Assembly: GCF_048128805.1 (NCBI RefSeq)
Contig: NC_136000.1
Location: 11,682,354-11,746,353, forward strand
Direction: 5' to 3'
DNA length: 64,000 nucleotides
Source: Centroberyx gerrardi
Lineage: Eukaryota > Chordata > Actinopteri > Beryciformes > Berycidae
Position 1 is the first letter of the stretch. Every line of letters begins with the position of its first letter. The notes below the pieces were generated by a model, which was not told the DNA's origin, made no database searches, and saw nothing but the letters and a program-made list of their open reading frames with translations. Below, piece by piece: positions 21,439 to 34,871 of the stretch. The translations under genes and the position numbers were made by a program.

Positions 21439-21978
21439 GCCACCCACACATGCATACACACACACAGCGGCTTAAAAACGGGGATTAGGAGCTATATTTG
21501 TAGGTGTGAATGGAGAGCAATATTTTCTCTCCCCCGTCTCTTCCACTCTCCACTGTATTATGTGATCTAAAAAGTGAGCGCTTCCCTTTGATGTGAGCCT
21601 CTGTCCTGTGTGTTTTCCACTCCGCTCTCCCCGGTGGCTCCTGGAGCTCGTTGGCCTATTCACCGGGCTCCATAATGAGCTGCTAATTATCCCAGGACCT
21701 CATCAATTCTCTGTGGGCCGGCCGAGGGCCCGCTGCCGAGCCTCCTCCTCACACAGGTTGGCATGGTGACCGCAGGGGATGGGACCTGGAGGAGGCCACC
21801 AAAAGGACTGCCGCAGCTTCACTCCTGTTCTCTCGCTGAGGAAGAGTGAGAGGGAGGGACACAGTTTTCACTCACAGGACGAGAATGGAGAGAGTGGGAA
21901 GTGTGTGGATAAAATTAGCTAAGTCTTGCTGGTCTGAATTTAGTCATTTATACTTTTTTTTTTTTTTAACTTTTTGTT

Positions 21979-22049
21979 TGTGTGTGTGTGTGTGTGTGTT
22001 TATATACTGTATATATACAGTATGTATTTGTGTGTGTGTGTGTGTGTGA
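21979..22049. repeat. Two (GT)n tracts flanking a perfect 20-bp palindrome
   Basis: ATACTGTATATATACAGTAT at 22004-22023 is its own reverse complement and sits between GT repeats at about 21979-22000 and 22029-22048. Confidence 0.9.
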
Positions 22050-24253
22050 ATGTGCGTATTTGAGTCAGTCACTCAGACTGCATACATTTATAACATGGGA
22101 AAGTTATGACCCCTCTGGCAACTTCCACGCTGATTTAGAATCCTCTGGCAGCGCTGGGCCCTTCCCATTTCCTGTTTATGGTGTCATGGCAACAGGCCAT
22201 GTTCCCTTGCTTTGCTTCAGCCCTATAACATCAAATATACACTGCCTCTAACATGGAGCCACAGAGCCATACTTCAGCAAGCACAACAACACCTGCAACT
22301 CTCTCACCCTGCAATGTCTGTGACCAGAATTAGAACTTCCGCAGCTGAATACATTGAAAATTCCAGATTTATGGAAACATTTATCAGCGAGGTCTCTGGA
22401 TCTTCATATAAAGCACCTCTTAAAATGCCCTAATTCAAAGGCACCTCCAATTTCCTTTAGTTGCTAAGCAACCAGAGAGCGCCACAGCGATGCTTGGAGT
22501 TAAAGGCTGGCAGCCCAGTGCTGTAAAGTGGATTGTGGGGTGAATCACTGTCTTTTATAGCTCAGAGGTTCCATTACATGTCCAACTGACAGTGTCAATG
22601 ATACACTGTCTGTTAAGAGTAATTATACAGCCTGTTGATCCCTCTGGTGTATTCACAAGCAAACTGCCTCAGCTGAATGGTTCTAGCGGGGCTAATGCCA
22701 TTTGACATTTTACCTAAACAAAAATGTTAAACATTATACGATTAACACAAAAATCTATCAGACATTGCATGCATTCCAAAGCACAGATAATCACATTCAT
22801 GACTTGCATTTTTGAGGAAATCATGCATGAAGTCACACTCATTCAATCCATCATTCCATTAGATTACACAATAATGTTGTTTGATCATTGTTAAACCGCA
22901 GATACGCATCGCAAAATAAGGAACCGTTGGTCCTTTGTCTGTGTGTATGTGTGTCTGTATGTGTGTTTGTGTGTGTGTGTGCCCATGTGCGTTCCCAGTC
23001 AGCTATAGACCTACATTCCTTAGCTCCTTAGCTGTGGGAGCCATGCATATGACTTGTTGAATCTGGACAAAACAAAGACAGCAGTGTGAGTGGGAGAAGT
23101 TCCCTGCGTATGACCTAACGCTCTGTGGGACTGCTCTCTGTTACAGAACAAACAGCTCATCTCTCAAGCACTCCCACTGCATGGAGTCCAGACCATGTCC
23201 AATTGGTACTTGCAAATTCTTTTCATTTTTTTTTTTTTTTAAATCATGTTTAGCTGTGGGATGGATGGGGGTTGTCACATAGAACAATGCAGCGATTGCC
23301 AGAAAGTGTAGCACAAGACAATATATTTGAAAGTTAATTTAGTGTACTTTCTGTGACTGACAACTTAGCTGACACTATCTGAGCTGTCCTGGTGTAGTTA
23401 AATCCCACCCAACTGGTTCAGCAAGCAGACTTAAACAAACACCGCAAATTATTTTCAAATACCATTTGACCAAGGTTTGATGGTATCAACATTCCTTCTG
23501 TGCCCATTCTGCTCAGCACCAGCTCTCGCCACACTAGAGTGACACTGATGGATCGAAGCCAGACATTGTCAGCCCATTATCAACACCTTGTCAGCCAACT
23601 CTCTCCACATCTCTCTCTTCCCCCTCTTTGGTGTGTGTGTGTGTGTGTGTGTGACTGTTAATGTGTGTGTGCCGTGGAGATTGAGGGAAGACTTCAGGTT
23701 GCAAGATCCTTAGCCTCCTTGTCTGGGGATTACAGCTGCCTGAGGAAACTACACAGAGCCACATGGAAGCGATGGAACTGCTTATAACCAGGCATCAATC
23801 TTTTCAATCTGACACCTTTTTTCCCTTTTTGTGACTGTTTGTCTGTTCCTGGGAACTAAGTCACTCTCTTTCACGGGCACAAACAAGCAGGCACAGAGAC
23901 TCAGACACATAAACACAGAGTTTGTGCTTCTCTCTCTTTCTGTCAGACAAACTTCTGTTTTTCTTTTTTTGCATTTCCTCTTTCAGACGCCACCATGTTC
24001 CCTGACTGATATGAGAACGTATACATGTGTGAGGATATTGTTTGTGTGTGTGTGTGTGCATCTGCAAAGCACTTCCTGCATGTGACAGCGCTGTGATAGG
24101 AATATCCTCTGTCTGGGCCGGCGAGAGGTTAAGACTGGCCCCCCTTTCCTCTCTTTACTCTGACATATTTTGTGACTGTTTCACGGCACACCTCGCATTT
24201 CTGGCTTCTTACGTACTGCAGATAAGCTGCCAGATGTGATTGAGACCAAAACA

Positions 24254-24291
<38 letters not shown>

Positions 24292-24308
24292 GGAGGAGAA
24301 TGGGGTAG

Positions 24309-24346
<38 letters not shown>

Positions 24347-24462
24347 GTGTGTGTGTGGGGTGGGGGTGATGAGAGGGAGGAGGCGGGTGTTTCAGATGCT
24401 GTTTATAGCATGAGAGCCACTGTTCATTAGCAGTAAACAGTAGAGAGAGAGAGAAAGAGAAA

Positions 24463-24515
<53 letters not shown>

Positions 24516-24540
24516 TAAGTGTGGGGAGGGGAGGGGAGGA
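24254..24540. repeat. Polypurine (GA)n block
   Basis: GA runs at 24256-24289, 24314-24341 and 24441-24515, separated by mostly purine sequence, with a short GT tract near 24347-24357. Confidence 0.9.
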
Positions 24541-24826
24541 AATGAACAATGGAGGGGAAATGATCAGTAATCTGCAGTGTTAGCTGTCAGCCTCCACTGC
24601 AACAACCCGTCTGGATCTCATTATAGGTAAATTCATTTGGCACAGGGGCCGAGGGTGTGTGCATGAGTGTGTAAGGGAGTGTGTGTGTGTGTGTGTGTGT
24701 ACGTACGTGCATGTGTACGGGAAAAAAAAAGCAAGAAGGGGCACTGAAAAGAGGGAAGAAGTTGAAACAAGAGAAGAGTGTAGAAATAGTAGTAGTAGAG
24801 AGCGAGGGAGAAACAAGCAGGGAGTG

Positions 24827-24861
<35 letters not shown>

Positions 24862-25140
24862 GGTCTGTGCAGGAACAGATCTGAGGGTGACGGAGCTTGC
24901 CGTCTGGAAAACAGCATCTTTCCCTCCACTCTGCTCCTCCCCTCTTCCCTCACGGCATCTCTCCCACGCTCCAGAGCTCAGCCTTCAGCTCCCCGGATCC
25001 TCCCAATTCTCCTGAGGTACAGCCTGTTTGTGTGTGTGTGTGTGTGTGTGAGTACTTTACGCTGTGCTCAGTACTTTCCGTGTGTTCGTCTCTTCTCTCC
25101 CCGCAGCTGAGGTGGGCGTGCAGAGCCTCTGACCCTCTCG

Positions 25141-25175
<35 letters not shown>

Positions 25176-25207
25176 TCTCTCCCTCTTTGCTGCAGCTACA
25201 GGGGGCT

Positions 25208-25259
25208 ATGGATGGACTGCGTTTACCTCCACTCATCGAGGAGGCACTGGACTCTACAG
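25208..25259 (+). CDS. ccdc136: ccdc136 coding exon 1
   Basis: Residues 1-17, MDGLRLPPLIEEALDST, resembling the human start MEGEVLLPALYEEE. An acceptor (GCTGCAG) ends at 25195, so a non-coding exon lies upstream. One base carries over at a GTCTGT donor and matches the phase of the next exon. Confidence 0.72.
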
Positions 25260-27603
25260 GTCTGTGCAGCTGTTTTGTCAATGTGTGTGTGTGTGGTGTG
25301 TTTGTCTGCATCGCCGCTTGTGCGTCCGTGCAGTCGGCTGCCGTGGGACTATTTTTAGCCCGGGCTAAAGATCAGATATGATCAGCAGAAGAGGTAGTGG
25401 GTCAATGTTAATCATCGCTCAGAAAGAATGTTTACTCTTGAAGTGAGGGATGGGGCGGTGAACTGAGGAGGCGGAGGAGGAGAGAGGTGGTCAGGTGGTA
25501 GGAGGTGGGGAGATTATAGTGGAAGCCCGTCTTTATTAAGAGCTGTAGTCTAGCTGACAGACGGACGAGTGGGCATTACTGTCAGCTATGGCATCTGTGG
25601 ACATTTGATGGAGGCTACACACTGCCAGGTAATGGATGGCTGGCGGCCAGAGGGAGGGAATAGTGTAGGCATGGGTCCAGGCTGTATTAGACGTCTTGTG
25701 ATGTGTTACCTATGTGATATTTTAAGACTGATTGAGTATTGATGTGATGTTTACTCTGTTTAGTCTTGGATGTTATTTTAATAGATTATGAAACCTGTGT
25801 ACGTGCTTGAATAGACTGTTATCTGGCATATTCAGGTCACAAAGTCTTTATTTTGGGAGACTCGCTTTGCATAAAGTGGTTGTGGTGAACAGCTGCTGTT
25901 ATGCTCGGTTCAGTTTTCATAACTTTATATTACTGAATGTTGCTACTGGTTCAAGTAAGGCATTTTGCATTCCATATTTTTAAGCACATTCATTTTATGC
26001 CTCATGTAGAATCAGTACTGCATTTTTTTATGCCTCACAGAGAATCAGTACAGCATAACTGTGTACAATAGTTAAGGGAGGAATGTGTGGAATGTATTTT
26101 GTGTCTGTGTGACCCGACGAGGAAGAGGCTCTAAGTGTGTGTTCTCTCTCTGTGGTGAATGTGCTGGCAGACAGAGCAGCTCTGTGTGGGTCACTGCTGG
26201 GAGGATGTTTATTGGTACGGAGCGGTTCACAGAGGAGCGCAGGTCAACGGCCCTTTGACCAGCAGCCAGGTTGCCAGTTTGGGGCTTCCTGTTCCTGTGT
26301 GGTGCTGTCCTAAAACTGAACTGTAATATTTTGATGATTTCAATGACATATTCCCATATATAGTGAATTGCCTTGTAATATTTCTCACAGCCTCCTTGTT
26401 CTCTAAAAGTTTTGTTGCAGAACCAAACTTTCCATTGGCTAAACTGTTTTCTATTTCACATTCGGTGATCATTCGGTGATCAATTCCCTTATTAGACTTG
26501 CTGAAGGCTCAGTATTGACCATCAGAAGATGGATGCTGTCTCAGGAGGCGTTCCTCCTCCCTAACAAGCTTGTTCCTGTTGTCGTAACTCCTGGGACCTC
26601 TTTCCTTTCATCACAGCCTGAGGCAAGCTTTTAAAGCCGGAGATTCAGAGTCTGCTGATAGAAGCGTTTGGCCTAATGTAGCGTGAATCCTGACTGATTG
26701 ACCATAATAAAGACCGACATGCAGAGAGCTAAAGTGGATTGAGTGACAGCTAGTATTAACTCATATCCTTTCAAATTACATATACTCAGGGATCTAAATG
26801 GATTAAAGTGCGTTTAATCCCTCCTGGCTGAGGTCAATATTAGCTAGACATGGGTCTGAATTCCCAGAATAAGGTGACTTTGTTTGGAAGAGTACTTTTC
26901 CCACAGTTTTTCCTCTTGTTGTTTCAATCTCACTGGGGGTGAATTCTACACAAGAAAGGCCAAACACTGAATCACCTGCCACATCCACCCTCCACCCCAG
27001 GAATACAGATGCACTCACACAAACACACGCTCACACTGATCAATACGACGGCATCCGAAGCTGCTTTGACATTTACAAGCTGTCTGTGTATCTTACAGCC
27101 ATCACCCACCATCTTTTCCCTCCCACTCGTGCTAGTCACCAACCACATCTCCCTCCATCCTTCTCTCTGCTCTCCCACCCACTCTCTCTTCCCCCTCTCT
27201 TTTTCAGTCGCAGTCCTCTGCTCTCTTCAGCGCCCACACACACACTTGAACACACGCACACTTGCGCACGCACGCACGCACACACACACACCTGGCAGTG
27301 CTTCTGCCCACACAGCATTCCACTCCCACCCTCCTCTCCTATCCAGCGTTGTGCCCTCATGCTGTGAAATTCCCATGACCATTCCCATGATACTCCCTAA
27401 GGATGCACAAACAAGATTTCTGTCAGATTTTTTGAATTGCTTAATGACAAAGTGCCCACCTTAGTCAAACTTTTTAGATCTGGGTGCTGCAAACACCTCT
27501 GAGAAAAACAACAATGTGAGATTTTCACACCAATGTTCTAAATTTGTTTGGGGAGTAAATCAAAACAAAAACAGTGGTGTTTTTCCACCCTCAGGCGTCC
27601 CTG

Positions 27604-27637
<34 letters not shown>

Positions 27638-28560
27638 GCCCTGAAGCCCTGAAGTTGCATTTCTCTCCCCATCACCCTTCTACCTATTGCCACTCTCCCC
27701 CGTCATACTCCAGTGCTCGATCTATTTTAATGCAGGCTTTCAGGGTACTGAGCGGGTCCCTGACAAAATTGAGTATGCCATATGTTTTTTTTTCTCTTTG
27801 GTTGCATAATGGAAAATTCTGTGCTGAAACTTCGAATGAATAGAGGAGGTTCGTGAACTCATGGGGCTCCTTCCCTCGGCTTAATCTATGGATTTTTTTT
27901 TTTTTATTCTCCCTCACAGCAATACTCGGCATTGTCAACCTATCATTAGCGCTCCTTCCCTCTGCCTCTATGTCTTTATCCCTTTTGGAGTTGGCAGCTA
28001 CATTGTTAGCTGTGGTATCCCCTCTTTCCTCAGTGATTTAAGTGACATAAAGCCTTCCAGAGAGATTGCATTCAGGTGGGAGGCGCTGATTTGTGATCAA
28101 AGGGATTATTCCTGCATCACTTGTTTTCATGCTTTGTTCTCTCTCTCTATTCATATCCCTTAATAGAATGGCTACACGAAAAACACACACGCATGCACAC
28201 ACACACACACACACACACCACACATACACACACACAAACAATTAAGCCTTCATTCCCGTAAAAAGCATATTCCCTGATATAATCACCCGCGTACACACTG
28301 ACACACTTTTTGTGCATGCTCATCTAATGAGGCCAAATTACAACACATTCTGCAATGCATCTCTATTCCATTGACCCACTTTCTGTTATTTCCCTTTGAA
28401 AGTGCAAACATGGATTTTCCATTTAAATAACAGAGCGACTCATTAAGTCAGTCCAACTCTTCGGTGCTTGTGGGTCCTTGCTCTTTTCTCGTCTTCTCCT
28501 GCTGATGTTGCTCCACAGTCTCTCTGGAGTTTCGAGCCATAAAGTGCAGAGAGAGAACGT

Positions 28561-28591
<31 letters not shown>

Positions 28592-29515
28592 GAAGAGAGA
28601 GAGAGAGAGAGAAGGAGAGATTCTGCATTACCTCATGAAACCTCCACCCTCTCATCTCATCATTGAGTCCCACTCTGTTTGAAGTCAGCAAACTTCATAT
28701 GATGGTGACCTCACTTTGTGGGCTTCAGGAAGGGGCAGTAATGCCCAGCTGGGCCCCTCTATGGGAGAGAACAGATGGAAGACGGAAAGGTTTCCATGGA
28801 AAGCGAAACCACGGACAAAAACACAGGCCTTATTAGCAGGGTGACATTCCATATGGTGTGGGCCTGGACCGGAGGTGAGCAGGGGTCACCATGGAGATGG
28901 ACCAAGTGTATCGCTTCACCTCGCTCCTCTTTGGTTTGATGAGGAGAGCGGAGAGGGGAGAGGGGAGAGGGGAGAGGGGAGAGGGGAGCGGCTTGAGTGC
29001 CTGTAGGCCATACCGCACTCCGTCTCTTTCCATCCATGTCTCTTATTGTCTTCCCCTCCTTTATTCTTTTGCTCTCACTCAATCTCTCTCTCTTTCTCTT
29101 CCAACTCCCCCCCTTCTCTTTTTCAGGAGAGCAGCTACAACATCAGTGCTGGGCTGGCTTCAAAGCTGGGGTAGGAGGGGGTGGTGTGCATTATGCATGG
29201 CCTCCTACACAGCCACTGAGATCCACGGCATACATACACACAGTGAACACATGCAGTATAAACATAGCGGGCTTGTGTGAAGACTGGCACATGAGCAGTG
29301 GGGCTGGGAGATCATACACAAGGCTGAAATACACACTGGTGCACAAGTCTGCGCGTGTGTGTGTGTGTGTGTGCGCGTATATGCACACACAGACACAAGA
29401 TGCATGCACATATACACATGCGCACAACGTAGAAACGGACGCGTGTACAAGCACATGTTCACACACTCACACAGAAGCACAGACAGAGAGACACAGACAA
29501 AGATACACACATGCA

Positions 29516-29556
<41 letters not shown>

Positions 29557-32500
29557 ACCACCATCAACACCACCACTGCTACCACCTGTCTGCTCAAGCT
29601 TGTGTTTTCAAGCTTGGTTCACCACAAGGCACAAATCACACTGCACCTGTAGACAGCCTCTGGCTCCTTCTATTTTAGTCAGCCATTATTTTTCTTCACA
29701 GTTGATTTGACTCCAGATGTTGCTCTCGATAAAATGAGATATTTAACCTGCACTCGTAATGAGGGAATGGAGTAGACTCATTTACTACATAGAAGATTTC
29801 TATTCCAAAACGGTGTGCATTCATTTTGGAACAGAAAAACCTTACCTGACTTCATCATGCAATACCTAAGATATACAGGATAAAGACTATAAAAGTGATA
29901 TAATTTTGTCAGTCAAGGACATTTTGTCAGTCAATATGAGTTGCTTAGTTTTGTGCTATAAATCACATTTTAAGAATGGGTGTAACTTTTTTCAGTGGTG
30001 GATATCTACTACAACTATATTAACTATAGATTTACATTGTGTTTTTTTTTTGGTGAAAGACCTTTCTCTGGTGCCAGGATGAAGCAGCTCTTTGTCCCAC
30101 AACCCAGAATATCTCTCCTACCACACCTCTGTCTGCTGAAAGCCTCTCTCTGCTCCTTAATTTTGCAAAATGCAGACTTCATTACAGAGAGAACTCCATC
30201 ACTGAACACCAAATCAGATCCAAAACAAAGGGACTTGTGTCACCACATTAATGTTTAAATTTGATCTCAGCCAGCTACTCTGAGATGCCGAGAAAGAACA
30301 CTTGGCCTGTGTATTGTCTCTTCTCTAAAGTGGAACAACGGTTGCACTGAGACACTCAATGTGTTTCGCTCCAATGTGATTACGAAAGGAATGTGCTGTG
30401 GCTAGATAAAGCCATCCTTTCCCCGGAGCCGTGAAGCCGCTCCTGAGATGACTCTCCTGCCCATCCCTGCTCTCATATGCATGCGGCGTCCATGTCCAAT
30501 GCGATCCCAGTGTGACTAAACGCTGTGCCAAGCATGCAGTGGAGTGATTGCAGGTGTTGTTGCAGCTGAGTCTGTTGCACAATGTGTTTGACATTGACAC
30601 ACAAGGTGAGGTGATATGTGCCTTTAAGGAGCGAGGTGATTAACAAGCTATGGTAAATACTGAGGAGACTGACTGATGTGAACACTGGAAAGATAGTAAG
30701 GGGTAGCAATGTAAGTGGGCTATATATAGTTCATGGGCACACAGTAATATGTTGAGTGGTACCATGATAAGCTAGAGGTGAATTCTTTTGGACAGACACA
30801 GCAAAAAAAATCTGTCTGGATGTTAAAAAGATCGCAGTCAGTGAAGATTTCCTTTCACCCGACATCTATCCTGCGTCAAAACTGAAGGATTTTCTAAACA
30901 ATTCCTCTTAGGACCTTTGTGATGGCTACATGTGTATGATACATACTTACTGGAGATCAACTGTGGTTTGTTTCCCTTGGAGAACAGTCTGGACACTGCA
31001 TCTCTGAAAGCAAATGAACTGAAATGAAACAAAAATCACTTGAGCCAAAGCAGTGTGAGTTATTGCACCCCGAGCTAGACATCCATACAGATATGGGGTG
31101 AGTGATATTCAGTGGCAAGCCTTTTGTCTCCTGATGGCCCATGGCTGCCGGTGGCTGTACAAGTAGCTCCAGCTCTCTCCCTGCCACACTGCTCCAGCTC
31201 TGTTCTTTATGACTAACTCATTACACCAGCATCAAAGTTTAATGAGACACTGGCCCAGTGCTCATGAAACCTCTCATATGCCTCTCAGCGGCAACATTGT
31301 TTAAATTAACATCATTAAGAGACAGGAAGGAAGGCTGCAGCCCTCTGCTGATGTCATACAAATATGATGAAAATGTATCACTTGTGCCGCGCTTCGCTGT
31401 GATGGTAAAGGTTACATCTCGCATGGGGAACAACAGGAGAGAGAAATAATTACTGTAGGACACGGAAGCGTCCCCTATGCTCCCTGACTGAGTCCACTGG
31501 GCCAAGATAACGCTGGTGAGCATCACTCTCAATTAGGTAGATCTTTAGTTAATGTTTCACTCTGTCCCTTGCTGCACCTTTTTTCTCGTCACATCTCTCT
31601 ATTCCTGCCTCTCCGTCAGCAAACGTCAATCCCCTCTCTCATCCTCTCTCCTTCCTAAGTACAAATAGAAGGGATGAGTGGTAGAGTGAATGTCTGATGA
31701 ATGAATGTCTGATGCCACACATCAATTTATTTCTGAGATGGACTTGACCCTAGAGGGCATGTTATTGAGAATTGTTATAGTGGAATGATAGCAGGACGGT
31801 GTGTGTGGTGATGAGAGCAGAATTGGGATGAGACTGTGATTCAGGCACAAGTGATACCTTTTCCTTCTCCTGAGAACATCCCATACTCGGATGAAAATAA
31901 TCTCCTTTTAGCTCTGGACTTTGCAATTTGTCCAATTGTATTTTTATTTGAGCATCTCATTTGACTAATGGGAAGGGACATTTCTTCTCAGTTTAATGTG
32001 GATTTGCTGTTATGTCATTGCGCTGTTAATGACGGCATCCTTTCTAGTTTTCTGACCTGGTCTGCGTTTGCGTCCGCAGCTCCAGCGAGCAACAGCTGTT
32101 GTAATACGAGACTGAAAAAACTGTGTTTTTGTCACATCTCGCTCAGTATGAATGGTAGCTTGTGTTGTTATGGACTTTGAGGTGCATTGCTGAGTGGTGA
32201 GTCATAGTGACTGCTTCAGCATACTGACCCACCTCCTCCTTCCCTCTCCACATTGTGCAAGCTAACTCACTCCACCTACTGGTGAAAAATTTAAATCCAA
32301 TCTATAATTCATTGTACAGAGAGAAGAATAGAAAAGATGATGATGTGTGTCTTCAAAAAGCGTGATCAGTGATCAGTATTGTAATCAATAATATTGGCAG
32401 GTTGTCTCATTTAACATCTACTGTACAAAGCATCTCAAGTTTGAGAGTTTGACACACTGGACAGTTTGACACTTTTAGGCATATAATCAGATGGATTCTT

Positions 32501-33935
32501 CCCCAAGTGATTGGTGTCCTTGTGTCCTTCCTGTCAAAGTGTCAGCTCTAATCTCATGAGGTGGTTGTCAGTTGTTTTGTATTGTCAAATTACTGTGTTA
32601 AATTAGAGTACATGAGCGGGATACAGACTGGTATGCAATGGACTCAATGTCACTTGAATCACAAGATGGTGCTGTTGATGCTGAGATACTATCTAATGCT
32701 GTATCTAAGCATGAGTGGATTTAGGCGATGACAGAGGTCTATGTCACCTGTAGTTCTGGCTTTCCGCCTCTCTCTCTTTCCCTCTCTTTCTCTACCACTC
32801 ATCCCTTCCTCAAACCGCTTTCGTCTCTCCACCAGATGACCCGTGCGATCTGAAAGCGGAGAGCAGCCCCACCATGGACAACGAGATAACGGCGAAGGAG
32901 AGAGGAGTCCTGCAGGAGAACAACGAGAAGGAGGAGATGGACCAGGAGAGAGCTCAGGAGGAGGAAGGCGAGGAGAGGAAGCTGAAGGAGGAGGAAGGGG
33001 AAGGGGAGGAGAAGAGGAAGAAGGAGCAGGAGGAGCTGACGGAGGAGCAGGAGCTGGAGGAGCTGAGGTCCCAGGTGCTGCAGCTGCTGCTGGAGCTGGA
33101 CGAGGCCAGGGAGACCTCCAACAAGCACCAGGAGAGCTTCCACGAGCTACAAGGTGAGACTGAGGCTGGGACTGCTGAGACCATATTCTTGTATTGTTCG
33201 TTCATTATTTAAAGTCATTGAATCTTTAATCCTTTATTACAATCTTGAATCTATTATTTACAAAAAGGCGCCTGACCTGAAACCAACATCCAATCCAATT
33301 TCAGATCAAACACCAAACACCAACATCAAATGCAAAACATCTAACCACTTGCCCTACACCTTGTCATCCAAGGCCAAACGCTACATTTTCTGGCATCTAA
33401 TCTCAAGTGAAGTGTCAATCTTCAGAACAAAACAAAGACATCACAACTCAGACCGAAACTTTAACATCTACAGCCCTATTACCAGACTCCTCTGTAGTCT
33501 ATGAATCAGCTCCATTTATATTATAACATGTCATTGTTATGGATTCCAGTACTTTAATGGGATGATATCAACATCTTAACCTCAACTATTAGCTATTACA
33601 AAACAATCAAACCAAATAAACTTTTCCACTTCACATCAGCAATGATTGTTTGCATTTCCACAATTCCAACACACAGCCTCAGATGTTCTGGGCCCGCTGA
33701 AGTAAATCCCTGTCCTCCGTCTGTCTGGGCTGTGTCGCTTTGCACTCGAAACATCGCCTCTTCATCATAATCTAGTAAAACATTTAGCAGTCTAAATGTT
33801 TATATGTGATCACTGACATGCTTAGTTCCTCACAGCCGCTAAATGGAGCATTACTTCATGTCTTAAAAATGATGAGCTAGGCGTTCAGGGACACTAGCAC
33901 TGAGTAAGGCCTTGGGCATGGGGCTATAGTGAGCT

Positions 33936-33971
<36 letters not shown>

Positions 33972-34814
33972 ATGTCATACTAAAAGACATGGCACGGTGA
34001 GCTCAGTTGTTTGTCTGGCAGAGGTGGAGGCATTCCTCAGACAACTGCGTGCATGCTGAGGGAAGCTTCCAGACTGGGTGTCCTAGACCGCATCGTGACA
34101 TCACTGCTGGGCCACTCCCACTGGGCATGCTCAGCTGTTCCGGCTGTCTTCCAGTGGCAGCTGTTGGGGTAGGAGGTTAGGGGGGTAGGGGATTGGGGGG
34201 GGGGGGGGGGGGGGGGTCCTCAGTGTATATGGTCATAGGCTGACTCAGGGTGAGGTGTGGGGAAAGGCCCTCACTTATACCGCTTATCACTAAGACTGTG
34301 GCCACTGCTCCGTGCTCCAGAAAAATGTGTGAAAAAAAAGCCGTACAATTTTTGGGTGAGGAAAGGGAATGAGAAACACTCCAGTGGAGCTACTCAGTGG
34401 CCAACAGTAGAAGACTGTGCTTTTACTGGGCAGCTCCCAGGTGTGAATGTGTGTTACTGTGTGAATCTGAAACAGGATGTTGCTGAGAAAGAGCAAGTGA
34501 CTTTCCCTGGATAAATAACCTGTGCTCAGCTTTCGATTTTCGTTCCATCTACATGCAGGACACTTGTTAATAATGACCAAAAGAAAGAAAAATAGCAGCA
34601 AAGCAAAAGCTGAAAATATAGTAGTCATAATAATCTGCTTCATGCTTTCATTCTGTGTTATTTAGGAGTTATCAGGTTCAGGAAGGGAAGGCCGTCCAAT
34701 TAACAATTAAAAGCAGTGGAGGAAGAAAATAATGAAATATTCTCACAAAAAACCCTCATCCCGTTCACACACACACACACACACACATACACACACACAC
34801 ACACACACATACCA

Positions 34815-34871
<57 letters not shown>

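Larger units (their letters stand above)
20231..25195. other. Intergenic, tmcc3-ccdc136 (synteny junction)
   Basis: No coding exon recognised. It contains CTCF-like motifs, CA/GT repeats (20976-21001, 21391-21438, 21979-22049, 23631-23653, 24679-24700), a polypurine GA block (24254-24540) and a CT tract (25147-25171). The ccdc136 promoter and any non-coding first exon should lie in the last 1-2 kb but could not be placed. Confidence 0.55.
25260..32835 (+). other. ccdc136: ccdc136 intron 1
   Basis: 7.6 kb with no further exon recognised. It is crowded with CA/GT, CT and GA microsatellites (27275-27293, 27603-27636, 28188-28217, 28561-28619, 29353-29372, 29519-29554), a G-quadruplex-type minisatellite (28951-28988) and a short direct repeat at 25994-26056. 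Alternative promoters cannot be excluded. Confidence 0.65.

Noticed and set aside
24897..25358. 153-codon frame around the ccdc136 first exon
   Set aside because: In the wrong frame for the conserved start and inflated by CT and GT repeats.
29197..29660. Long open frames on both strands rich in Cys/Val or His/Thr
   Set aside because: They are translations of CA/GT repeats; the same occurs at 21214-21490, 24580-24950, 34700-34910, 35615-36100 and 58032-58350.
32799..33143. Minus-strand Leu-rich open frame opposite ccdc136 exon 2
   Set aside because: It is the complement of Glu/Lys codons in a conserved coding exon.
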